Both the position numbers and the translations under genes were made by a program. 6,334 nucleotides of DNA from Clostridiales bacterium (GTDB lineage Bacteria > Bacillota > Clostridia > Lachnospirales > Lachnospiraceae). The notes under the pieces were generated by a model that ran no database searches, had not been told where the DNA came from, and saw only the letters and a list, made by a program, of their open reading frames with translations. Location: contig JAJQBV010000063.1 of the NCBI GenBank assembly GCA_021203115.1, positions 1 to 6,334 on the forward strand. The letters run 5' to 3'. Position 1 is the stretch's first letter. The number at the start of each line of letters is the position of its first letter. Shown here piece after piece: positions 1-6,334 of this stretch.

Positions 1-30
1 CATATAGTAGATTTTGAATATTTTCAATGT

Positions 31-963
31 CTACCATATGGGGAGCATATCATATTCACTGTTTTTGTACTGTTTCGGCGATATCCCCGTCACCTTTTTG
101 AAAATGCGGGAAAAATAGTACGGATCCGTATAGCCCAGGTCCTGCGCAATCTCATAGATATACCGATCTGTAGTCCGCAGAAGCCGGCATGCCTTCTGCA
201 TCTTCAGCCGGATAAAAAAATCCATGGGCGAATGCTGGGTATGTTTTCGGAAAATGACATTCAGATAGCTCTGAGAAAGGCCGGACTCCCTGCTGAGCCC
301 TTCCAGTGTCAGAGCTTCCCCAAGATGTCCGTACATATAACGGATAATCTCTGTCATATGACGGCTCTGCTCCCGGACATCCCCGGTCTTTTCCCTGTCA
401 TAGGTCTCCGCAAGAATCAGGGAGAGTACGTGAGAGATGTAAATAAAATTACCCAGCGTGTATGTCCCGTCCAGCGCGTCAAAGAGAAGATTGAAAAGAT
501 CGCGCATCCGATTTGCCGCGCGCTCTGAGGCAAATCGGACAACGCGGCAGTCTTTCAACGGGAAAAATCCGGCATCCTCCCCCTTAAAATGTACCCAGAG
601 AATACTCCACGGATCCTCCTCGTAGGCATAGTAAACATGAGCGGCATATCTGGGAATGCAGAAAGCCTCGTTTGCCCGCAGGGTATATGTCTTTCCCTCT
701 ACACGAATCATCCCCTTCCCTTCCATGCAATAGAAGAAAATATACTCCTCTATGCCATCCGTGCGCTCCCGAAAGTGGCGGTCAGCGCGGGGGAAAAATC
801 CGACATCCGTCAGATACAGACGACGGATCTGCGGGTGCGATACATATTCCGAAAACGACTCTATGGGGAGAACAATCAATCGCTCGTCCTTAAATCTATC
901 CTTTTTCCATCCATTGAAATCATTCATGGAAAAACTATAGCATTGAAGTGTAAGATTGTCCAT
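31..963 (-). CDS. AraC-family transcriptional regulator (cupin sensor + double HTH)
   Basis: This is a 310-residue DNA-binding regulator, a normal length for the family. An N-terminal cupin-type ligand-binding domain spans about residues 53-131; it has a beta-rich stretch with GKGMIRVEGKTYTL followed by the family-typical IPRYAAHVYY. The C-terminal AraC DNA-binding domain spans about 204-302, with the first helix-turn-helix near 220-240 (LSRESGLSQSYLNVIFRK) and the second near 269-290 (IAQDLGYTDPYYFSRIFKK), then the signature end GISPKQYK. Family members of this shape usually sense sugars or related metabolites in the cytoplasm. I chose the ATG at 963, preceded by only a weak purine stretch (GAAAAAAAG). 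An ATG at 927 (298 residues) is also possible and has no better ribosome binding site. A longer frame to 1170 would run through the start of the divergent gene and is unlikely. The gene is transcribed away from the DUF5107-TPR gene, which suggests that gene is its target. The ligand cannot be told from sequence. Confidence 0.95.
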   Translation of the reverse strand: MDNLTLQCYSFSMNDFNGWKKDRFKDERLIVLPIESFSEYVSHPQIRRLYLTDVGFFPRADRHFRERTDGIEEYIFFYCMEGKGMIRVEGKTYTLRANEAFCIPRYAAHVYYAYEEDPWSILWVHFKGEDAGFFPLKDCRVVRFASERAANRMRDLFNLLFDALDGTYTLGNFIYISHVLSLILAETYDREKTGDVREQSRHMTEIIRYMYGHLGEALTLEGLSRESGLSQSYLNVIFRKHTQHSPMDFFIRLKMQKACRLLRTTDRYIYEIAQDLGYTDPYYFSRIFKKVTGISPKQYKNSEYDMLPIW

Positions 964-998
964 CTTTTTTTCGGATATTCCATTCCGCAAACACTGCG

Positions 999-1055
999 TC
1001 AGAGCTAAAATAAGATCACAATACAAAACCACGCGCAAGATCAGAGCCATTCTGA
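999..1055. repeat. Short direct and inverted repeats, candidate AraC operator
   Basis: TCAGAGC occurs at 999-1005 and 1041-1047, 42 bases apart, which is close to four DNA helical turns. AAGATCA occurs at 1012-1018 and 1037-1043, 25 bases apart. The right-hand copy also starts an inverted repeat, TCAGA-gccat-TCTGA, at 1041-1055. AraC-family proteins bind repeated half-sites on one face of the helix, so these are candidate operator elements. The match is by position and repetition only; 7-base repeats can arise by chance in 115 bases. Confidence 0.35.
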
Positions 1056-1067
1056 ATACATGGCGGC

Positions 1068-1073
1068 AGGAGG
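1068..1073 (+). promoter_or_regulatory. Ribosome binding site of the DUF5107-TPR gene
   Basis: A perfect AGGAGG lies five bases before the ATG at 1079. It decides the start: the same frame stays open upstream to a TTG at 956, but that codon has no ribosome binding site and would place the start inside the first codons of the divergent regulator. Confidence 0.9.
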
Positions 1074-1078
1074 ATTTT

Positions 1079-2026
1079 ATGAATTTAGAAAATGCCGTGA
1101 ATCTCTGGGAGGAGACCGTAACCATCCCCACATATCCGGTCGGCAAGCCGGAGAAAAATCCGCTCTTCATAGAAAAACGGGCCTATCAGGGCAGCTCCGG
1201 GAAAATCTATCCTCTGCCAGTGACGGAGAATCTCTCCGATGAGAAAAAGGATGTAAAATACCGGGCGGTTTTTCTTGAAAACGAATACCTGAAAATCATG
1301 ATCCTGCCGGAGCTGGGCGGACGGATCCAGCGGGCATATGACAAGACAAACGGGTATGATTTTGTCTATTACAATCATGTGATCCGCCCCGCGCTGGTGG
1401 GACTTGCCGGTCCGTGGATTTCCGGAGGCATCGAATTCAACTGGCCGCAGCACCACCGCCCGACGACCTTTATGGCAGTTGACTACACGCTGAAACAGAA
1501 TGCCGACGGTTCCGCCACCGTATATCTTGGCGAACCGGATCGGATGTACGGGACAAAGGGCATGGCGGCGATCTCCCTATACCCTCAGAAAGCCTACATC
1601 GAGATCCGCGGTCAGCTGTACAACGGGACAGATCTGCCGCAGACATTTCTGTGGTGGGCGAATCCGGCGGTTCCCGTAAATGACTGCACCTACTCGGTAT
1701 TTCCTCCGGATGTGAACGCCGTGATGGATCACGGGAAGCGGGCGGTCTCCACCTTCCCCATCGCGACCGGAGAATATTATAAATGGGATTACTCGGCGGG
1801 CGTTGACATATCACGATATAAAAACATAAAGGTTCCGACCTCCTATATGGCGGCACACTCGGATTTTGACTTCATCGGAAACTATGATGAGTATCGGGAG
1901 GCAGGACTCCTCCATGTGGCGGCTCACCATATCGCACCGGGCAAAAAAACAATGGACCTGGGGCAGCGGAGATTTCGGCAGAATGTGGAATCAAAATCTG
2001 ACAGAAACAGACGGACCGTATATTGA
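1079..2026 (+). CDS. 5' fragment: DUF5107 N-terminal part in frame 1
   Basis: Read literally, translation from the AGGAGG-led ATG gives 315 residues. Residues 1-290 are genuine DUF5107 sequence, ending at GKK. The last 25 residues (from TMDLGQRRF to the stop at 2024-2026) are out of frame and do not belong to the family. This product would lose the conserved WTWG and DGPYIEL segments of the beta-sandwich and the whole TPR part, so it would probably not fold or function on its own. Confidence 0.8.
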   Translation: MNLENAVNLWEETVTIPTYPVGKPEKNPLFIEKRAYQGSSGKIYPLPVTENLSDEKKDVKYRAVFLENEYLKIMILPELGGRIQRAYDKTNGYDFVYYNHVIRPALVGLAGPWISGGIEFNWPQHHRPTTFMAVDYTLKQNADGSATVYLGEPDRMYGTKGMAAISLYPQKAYIEIRGQLYNGTDLPQTFLWWANPAVPVNDCTYSVFPPDVNAVMDHGKRAVSTFPIATGEYYKWDYSAGVDISRYKNIKVPTSYMAAHSDFDFIGNYDEYREAGLLHVAAHHIAPGKKTMDLGQRRFRQNVESKSDRNRRTVY

Positions 2027-4373
2027 GCTGATGACCGGCGTCTATACGGACAACCAGCCGGATTTCACCTGGTTAAAACCGCAGGAAGAGAAAACATTTG
2101 TGCAGTATTTTATGCCCTACAAGGGCATCGGCCGGGTCGGAAACGCGACACGGGACGCGGCAGTAAGCCTGTCGCGAGTTGACAGCCAGCTCATGGAGCT
2201 GCGGGTCTATGCCATCGGCCGCTATCCCGACGCCCGGATCGTAATCTTCCGGAAAGACAGTGAATGGCTGCGCTTTTCAAGAGACCTCGGCCCCGAACAA
2301 TGTGTACGGGAGACATTCGAGGCGCCGGGAGAGGATGCCGACTATCGGGTCGAAATCCTCGGAAACGGGAAGACGCTGGTGACATACACCCCGTTTGTGC
2401 CGGAGGAGACTCCTGTTCCAAATCCGGCAGACCCTATTCCGGCTCCGGAACAGATTCCGACGACGGAGGAACTCTGCCTGGCCGCACAGCATCTGGAGCA
2501 ATACCGCCACGCGACACGGGAGCCTGCGGACTATTATCTGGAAGGACTCTCGCGCGACGCGACGGACATCCGCCTCAACAACGGCTACGGCCTGCTGCTT
2601 CTGCGGCGCGGCAGGGTCAGTGAAAGCATCCCATACTTCGAGGCTGCAGTAAAAAAGCAGACCCGCCACAACCCGAACCCTCACACGGGAGATGTCTGTT
2701 TCAACCTCGGTCTTGCACTGGACGCAAGCGGACAGTCCGACGCTGCATACGATGCGTTTTACAAAGCCACATGGAGCGCGGAGACGAAAAGCGCTGCCTT
2801 TTATCATCTGGCCTGCCTGGAATCGCGAAGAGAAAACTATGACACAGCACTGCAGTTCACGGAAAATTCTCTGGTACAGAATGCGCACAGCAACAAGACA
2901 CGGGTGTTAAAATCCGCCATGCTGCGGCATCTCGGCCTGCCGGCAGCGGAGTTTCTGCGGGAAAGTCTGTCGATCGACCCGCTCAATCTCGGTTGTCTGT
3001 ACGAACAGTCTGCGCAGGACGGCGACCGGGAAAAATGGGTCGGCACCATGCGCGGCGAAGCGCACAATTATCTGTCGCTGTCCTTAGATTACATGCAGTC
3101 CGGTCTGTACCCGGAGGCGCTGGATATCCTTCAGTCCTCGCCGGAACAAAACCCTCTCTGCCTGTACTATCAGGGCTTTGTACTGGATCGGATGGGTGAG
3201 GAAAACGCCGCACGGAAACGCTTTACGGCTGCGGAGATGATGGATTCGGACTGTATTTTCCCAAACCGGGCAGAAGAAATCGCCATTCCGAACCGTACAG
3301 CAGAAATACTGAAAACAGCGCCTATGGCACACTATTATCTGGGCTGCCTCCTCTATGACAAAAAACAGTATAAAGCCGCTATCCTGCACTGGAAACAGGC
3401 CATAAGAGAAAAAGAAGACCTTGCCCCGGCATACCGCAACCTTTCGATTGCTTATTACAATAAAGAAAACAATATTCGGAAGGCCATGCAGGCAATGAAA
3501 ACCGCCTGTTCGCTGGACGCGGAATATCCCCGCATCTGGCTGGAGTATGACCAGCTCCAGACCCGCTCAAACCGTCCGGTGAAGGAACGGCTGGCCGTAT
3601 TGGAAGCACACAGGAAACAGACAGGCGAAAGAGACGACCTTTTTCTGCGCCGGATCACTCTGTTAAATTGCGCCGGGAGATATCAGGAGGCACTGGACGC
3701 CCTTCTCTCCCGCCGCTTCCATCCGTGGGAGGGCGGAGAGGGAAAGGTCAGTGCACAGTACCGTTTTGCGCTGATCCGCCTGGCTTCGGACGACCTGAAA
3801 GACGGCCGCCCGGCATCAGCTCTTGCCCGCCTGAATGCCTCCCTGCAATATCCGCTCAATCTGGGCGAGGGAAAGCTGCCCAATGTGCCGGACAATCAGG
3901 CCTATTATTACATGGGGCTTGCGCACAGGGCACTTGGCGACGAAAAAAAGTCGGCCGCATGCCTTGCGAAGGCCGCTTCCGGCTCCTGTGAACCGGAACC
4001 CGTGTTGTATTATAATGATCAGCCCTCCGATTTCATTTTTTATCAGGGTCTTGCAAAGCGGGCATTGGGAAGAGAGACGGAGGCGTGCGAAGCATTTTCC
4101 CGTCTGGTCGCATATGGAGAACAGCACCTTGCCGACAAACCGGAGTATGACTTTTTCGCAGTATCTCTTCCTGAGATCGAGGTCTATCAGGAGGATATCG
4201 CACAGCGAAATCGCATCTACTGCAATTATCTGCGGGCGCTTGGCGAATTTGGACTGGAAAACCCGGAAAAAGCGGAGAATCTGCTGCTCGGAATTCTAAA
4301 GGAACAGGCAGATCATCAGGGCGCGATCGCACATCTGGCAATGATTAAAATTTTTCATAGTCTCGCGCAGTAA
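1079..4373 (+). CDS. DUF5107 / tetratricopeptide-repeat protein, interrupted by a frameshift
   Basis: Joining two reading frames at an A-run (1943-1949) gives one continuous protein of about 1097 residues, the size I expect for DUF5107 proteins with TPR tails. Order of parts: DUF5107 beta-sandwich about residues 40-350, with ELGGRIQRAYDK (78-89), GGIEFNWPQHHRP (116-128), AAHH (281-284), QWTWGSGDFG (291-300) and DGPYIELMTG (311-320); a further beta domain to about 437; a proline-rich linker about 440-460; then TPR-like helical pairs to the end (for example near 539-598, 663-720, 750-813, 939-967 and 984-1012). No signal peptide or membrane segment is seen, so it is probably cytoplasmic. The fold suggests a carbohydrate-acting or carbohydrate-binding, mutarotase-like protein; the paired histidines and Glu119/Glu316 are only guesses for a site. 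The TPR array suggests a protein partner. The reaction is not known to me. The divergent AraC gene is the likely regulator. As given, the reading frame is broken, so the gene is either a recent mutant or carries a sequencing error. Confidence 0.9.
1866..4373 (+). CDS. 3' fragment: DUF5107 C-terminal part plus TPR array in the other frame
   Basis: The second open frame reaches back to a TTG at 1866, but family-like sequence begins only at the CAA codon at 1950 (QWTWGSGDFG). The 28 residues before it overlap the true coding frame of the 5' fragment and look like a shadow. No ribosome binding site supports independent initiation at 1866. From 1950 to the stop at 4371-4373 the frame gives 807 uninterrupted residues covering the end of DUF5107, a beta domain, the proline-rich linker (about 2397-2459) and the TPR helices. 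The intactness of this long frame argues that the frameshift is very recent or an artefact. Confidence 0.8.
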   Translation: MTSSETMMSIGRQDSSMWRLTISHRAKKQWTWGSGDFGRMWNQNLTETDGPYIELMTGVYTDNQPDFTWLKPQEEKTFVQYFMPYKGIGRVGNATRDAAVSLSRVDSQLMELRVYAIGRYPDARIVIFRKDSEWLRFSRDLGPEQCVRETFEAPGEDADYRVEILGNGKTLVTYTPFVPEETPVPNPADPIPAPEQIPTTEELCLAAQHLEQYRHATREPADYYLEGLSRDATDIRLNNGYGLLLLRRGRVSESIPYFEAAVKKQTRHNPNPHTGDVCFNLGLALDASGQSDAAYDAFYKATWSAETKSAAFYHLACLESRRENYDTALQFTENSLVQNAHSNKTRVLKSAMLRHLGLPAAEFLRESLSIDPLNLGCLYEQSAQDGDREKWVGTMRGEAHNYLSLSLDYMQSGLYPEALDILQSSPEQNPLCLYYQGFVLDRMGEENAARKRFTAAEMMDSDCIFPNRAEEIAIPNRTAEILKTAPMAHYYLGCLLYDKKQYKAAILHWKQAIREKEDLAPAYRNLSIAYYNKENNIRKAMQAMKTACSLDAEYPRIWLEYDQLQTRSNRPVKERLAVLEAHRKQTGERDDLFLRRITLLNCAGRYQEALDALLSRRFHPWEGGEGKVSAQYRFALIRLASDDLKDGRPASALARLNASLQYPLNLGEGKLPNVPDNQAYYYMGLAHRALGDEKKSAACLAKAASGSCEPEPVLYYNDQPSDFIFYQGLAKRALGRETEACEAFSRLVAYGEQHLADKPEYDFFAVSLPEIEVYQEDIAQRNRIYCNYLRALGEFGLENPEKAENLLLGILKEQADHQGAIAHLAMIKIFHSLAQ
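1943..1949 (+). other. A7 homopolymer, site of the frameshift
   Basis: Seven A follow GGC here. In frame they read AAA AAA ACA ATG; with six A they would read AAA AAA CAA TGG ACC TGG, restoring the conserved KKQWTWG sequence and the full-length protein. The needed shift is +1 (skip one base), so this is not a standard -1 slippery heptamer. Family sequence is good up to residue 290 and from 1950 on, which places the fault within or next to this run. Confidence 0.85.
4345..4373. other. Convergent gene overlap without a visible terminator
   Basis: The stop codon of the plus-strand TPR gene (4371-4373) and that of the minus-strand ATPase gene (4345-4347) lie inside each other's coding sequence, giving a 29-base tail-to-tail overlap. 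I see no GC-rich hairpin with a T-run on either strand here, so transcripts probably read into the opposite gene. The overlap encodes the last eight residues of the ATPase and the last residues of the TPR protein. Confidence 0.85.
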
Positions 4374-6334
4374 AATAGATAATCTGATATTTTTCGGACA
4401 CTTCCTTCAGCAAACGTCCGGCGCCGGCCGTTTTCTCCTCATCCAGATTCACAAAGGGGTCGTCCAGCACGAGGAAGGGCCGCTCCTCCTGATACATGGC
4501 ATCCACCAGCGCCAGCCGCAGGCAGAAGCCGATCAGATCCTGATATCCTCTGCTGAGATATGCGGTCTCCCGCTGCATTCCCTCCTCCTCGACGGTAATC
4601 TGCGTGTTCGCGTCCATCCGGTATCGCTCCACCGCCATGCCGGATGTCCCGGCCACCACCTGATAATACCGGGAAAAGCTGTTCATCAACGGCTCCATGT
4701 ATCTGGCTGTGAGCGTCTCTTTCGCCGCAGCCAGATATTCCTGCGCCCGCTGCACATTGCGGTACTGTTCCCGCATCGTTTTCAGATCGCTCTTTTCCCG
4801 GGACAGCCGCTCTTTCGTCTCTGTCCACTCATCGTATTTTTCGCGGAGAGAAGTCAGCTGTGCGCGGGAAACCTCCATCTGATTCCGAATGGCATCCGCC
4901 TCCTGCTCCAGCTTCCTTTGCTGCCGGTTTAAGTCTTCCAGAGTCGCAAAATTCTCCTCCGCTGTATCCGGCGTCAGAAAAGCTCCGTTCTGCGACTCAT
5001 ACTCCTGCTTTTTCAGCCGCGCGGCATCTGCTTCTCTTTTCGCCTGCTGCCACTCAATCCGCTGCCGCCAGACAGTCTGAAGCTGCTCCCTCGGCGCGTC
5101 AGACAGGGGCAGGCTCATCTTCTGAAACAGATCCGCAAGCTGCGCTCTCGCCGCTTCATGCTGCACCCGATATGTCTGATAGTCGCGGCGCTTCTGTGCC
5201 AGAGCATCCCTCCGCTGCTGCCGCTGCGCACGGTCCGTGCTGGCGCGCTCCTCCTCCCATCGACGGCGCTCCTCGGCCGCCATTCGGAGACGCTCCTCTT
5301 CCTCCCGTCTGCGAACCTCCTCTTCCTGCCTTTTCTGTTCTTCCTCCTCGAAATGATGTCTTGTAAACAGACCGACAATCAGCAGCAGCACGCCGACCGC
5401 CGCAAGGATGACCGTTAAGATTGTTATAAATCGCCCGGAATTCCTAAAATAAATAGTAAGTATGATTCCGGCAATGAAAAACAAGGCGCCGGAAGTCAAC
5501 TGGGAAGCAGCTCTGTTTTTTCCCTGCGTTGTTTTCTGCAACCCGTCTTCCTCTCCCTTTCGGGACTCCGATGAAGGACTCTGTTCTCCGCACAGCTCCA
5601 GATCGGAGCTCTGATTCAGTGATTCCTGCTGCCCTGCAGCCATCTGCTCCTCCAGCGCCTGCAGTTCTTCCATCTCCTCCTGCGTCAGTCGGCAGATGCG
5701 CGCGCCCTCGGCCGCCCGCTCCGCCTCATCACAGGCTGCCATTCCGACCCGCAGCTCCTCCTCCGTGGGAATTTTCCCCGGAAAAACGGCTGCAGCCCGC
5801 TGATTTATCTCCGACTTCTCCTCCCTGGATTCGCGGCCGTGCCGGGACGCCGCGCGCTTCGCCCGCGCATCCTGCAGACGGCTCGTCTGCCGCTGCTGCG
5901 CGAAAATCGTCTCCTGCTGCGCGCTGATCTCCCGCAGGCGCTGACGTTCCTGCGCCTCCATTTCCTCATACTGACGAATGGAATCCTCCAACGCCGCACC
6001 CTGCGATACCTCTGTCTGCAGCCGCGGCACCCGGTCGTTCATCCGGTAAATCTCACCGGTCTTCCTCCGCGGATTCAACCGGTTCAACACCTCCTGCAGC
6101 GCTCCGGCGGCCTTCTCGTAGCAATCCAGATCATTCATATTGTCCGTGATATTGCCGAGCCGGGCGTTGATCCTGTCCGTCGTCCCGGTGACACAGTCAT
6201 TCTGCCCGATAAAGACCGTGCGCACGAATGATTCGCTGTTGAGTGAAAACAGCTCCTCGCCCAGATTCTCCGTATACGCTTCACTCTTCACATTGGTCGC
6301 AGCGTTCCGGAGTTCAAAACTGTCGTTTGCCTTC
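4345..6334 (-). CDS. SbcC/YhaN-like coiled-coil ATPase with central membrane hairpin (5' end outside window)
   Basis: The frame is open to the right edge, so the true start and the Walker A motif lie outside; the GTG at 6291 is internal, because the codons before it (DSFELRNAATN) also look like family sequence. Residues are counted from that GTG. A probable Q-loop, FIGQND, lies at 27-32. Long Glu/Gln/Arg-rich coiled-coil segments follow at about 88-220, a polar linker at 221-262, two membrane segments at about 264-282 and 288-309, a highly charged helix at 314-370, and a second coil at about 370-530. The C-terminal ATPase part has the ABC signature YLSRGYQDLIGFCLR (578-592), Walker B FLVLDDP (606-612) and D-loop NLDEEK (615-620). 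Such proteins are two-half ABC ATPases that act on DNA, usually with an SbcD-like metallophosphoesterase nuclease; that partner would be upstream, outside the window. No CxxC zinc hook is seen. The C-terminus (IIYFTARDYEKF) lacks the usual H-loop histidine. The gene converges on and overlaps the TPR gene by 29 bases. The family is clear; calling it yhaN or sbcC specifically would overreach. Confidence 0.9.
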   Translation of the reverse strand, partial: KANDSFELRNAATNVKSEAYTENLGEELFSLNSESFVRTVFIGQNDCVTGTTDRINARLGNITDNMNDLDCYEKAAGALQEVLNRLNPRRKTGEIYRMNDRVPRLQTEVSQGAALEDSIRQYEEMEAQERQRLREISAQQETIFAQQRQTSRLQDARAKRAASRHGRESREEKSEINQRAAAVFPGKIPTEEELRVGMAACDEAERAAEGARICRLTQEEMEELQALEEQMAAGQQESLNQSSDLELCGEQSPSSESRKGEEDGLQKTTQGKNRAASQLTSGALFFIAGIILTIYFRNSGRFITILTVILAAVGVLLLIVGLFTRHHFEEEEQKRQEEEVRRREEEERLRMAAEERRRWEEERASTDRAQRQQRRDALAQKRRDYQTYRVQHEAARAQLADLFQKMSLPLSDAPREQLQTVWRQRIEWQQAKREADAARLKKQEYESQNGAFLTPDTAEENFATLEDLNRQQRKLEQEADAIRNQMEVSRAQLTSLREKYDEWTETKERLSREKSDLKTMREQYRNVQRAQEYLAAAKETLTARYMEPLMNSFSRYYQVVAGTSGMAVERYRMDANTQITVEEEGMQRETAYLSRGYQDLIGFCLRLALVDAMYQEERPFLVLDDPFVNLDEEKTAGAGRLLKEVSEKYQIIYFTARDYEKF
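5365..5502 (-). other. Two predicted transmembrane helices within the ATPase
   Basis: Within the coiled-coil ATPase, residues 264-282 (containing ALFFIAGIILTIYF) and 288-309 (containing ITILTVILAAVGVLLLIVG) are strongly hydrophobic and separated by only about five residues including Arg and Asn. This is a tight membrane hairpin that would leave both coiled-coil arms and both ATPase halves in the cytoplasm. It is followed by a basic and then very acidic segment (RHHFEEEEQKRQEEE). Confidence 0.8.

Larger units (their letters stand above)
964..1078. promoter_or_regulatory. Divergent intergenic regulatory region
   Basis: These 115 bases separate the starts of two divergent genes, so they must hold the promoters of both and probably the operator of the AraC-type regulator. 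The segment is AT-rich compared with its neighbours. I see no strong -35/-10 pair on either strand: TAAAAT at 1006-1011 is a possible plus-strand -10 box but has a poor -35 partner, and on the minus strand TTGCGC/TCTTAT is equally weak. Weak core promoters are common where an AraC-type activator recruits polymerase. Repeats in this segment are listed separately. Confidence 0.6.

Noticed and set aside
14..27. Inverted repeat TTGAA-TATT-TTCAA just after the regulator's stop codon, considered as a terminator
   Set aside because: The stem is only five mostly A/T pairs and no T-run follows on the minus strand, so it is too weak to call.
589..1008. Plus-strand open frame of 139 codons
   Set aside because: It is antisense to the AraC regulator, whose reading frame is clearly supported by conserved domains.
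956..1078. Upstream extension of the DUF5107 gene to the TTG at 956
   Set aside because: A perfect AGGAGG sits five bases before the ATG at 1079, while the TTG has no ribosome binding site and overlaps the regulator's start.
964..1170. Upstream extension of the AraC regulator to the ATG at 1170 (69 more residues)
   Set aside because: It would cover the promoter region, ribosome binding site and first codons of the divergent gene, and the added residues do not resemble the N-terminus of this family.
1943..1960. Programmed -1 ribosomal frameshift site of the A AAA AAC type
   Set aside because: The shift needed to restore the protein is +1, the heptamer is not in the right phase, and no strong downstream hairpin is visible.
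2277..2888. Minus-strand open frame of 203 codons
   Set aside because: It lies antisense within the well-supported DUF5107-TPR coding frame, with no recognisable domain or ribosome binding site.
4860..5366. Plus-strand open frame of 168 codons rich in Pro, Ala and Ser
   Set aside because: It is the antisense of the Glu/Arg/Gln-rich coiled-coil of the ATPase gene; its composition mirrors that gene and it has no family features. The frame at 5529-5927 is rejected for the same reason.

Overview
The window looks like a chromosomal segment of a Gram-positive gut-type bacterium of the Clostridia, most plausibly Lachnospiraceae or a close relative. This is inferred from the protein families (AraC regulator with cupin domain, DUF5107-TPR protein, SbcC/YhaN-like membrane-segment ATPase), the AGGAGG ribosome binding site and the moderately GC-rich coding sequence. 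No RNA gene, insertion sequence, CRISPR array or phage gene was seen. No gene-free stretch exceeds about 115 bases.

Layout from left to right: (1) an AraC-family regulator on the minus strand (31-963); (2) a 115-base divergent intergenic region (964-1078) with short direct and inverted repeats; (3) a plus-strand gene (1079-4373) for a roughly 1097-residue DUF5107 plus tetratricopeptide-repeat protein, broken into two reading frames by one surplus base in a run of seven A (1943-1949); (4) converging on it and overlapping its last 29 bases, a minus-strand gene (4345 to beyond 6334) for a large SbcC/YhaN-like coiled-coil ATPase. The N-terminal part of that ATPase, with the Walker A motif, lies outside the window.

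The first two genes form a typical divergent regulator-target pair. The AraC protein probably senses a sugar-like ligand and controls the DUF5107-TPR gene and perhaps itself from the shared intergenic region. The DUF5107 part resembles the beta-sandwich of carbohydrate-acting, mutarotase-like proteins, but its reaction is unknown to me. The ATPase gene is an independent transcription unit, probably in DNA repair or processing with an SbcD-like nuclease encoded upstream of it, outside the window.

Points worth a second look: the A7 frameshift, the repeats between the divergent genes, the transmembrane hairpin in the middle of an SbcC-type ATPase, and the odd C-terminus of that ATPase, which lacks the expected H-loop histidine exactly where it overlaps the neighbouring gene. 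I did not find a convincing wholly new system. The least understood component is the DUF5107-TPR protein.
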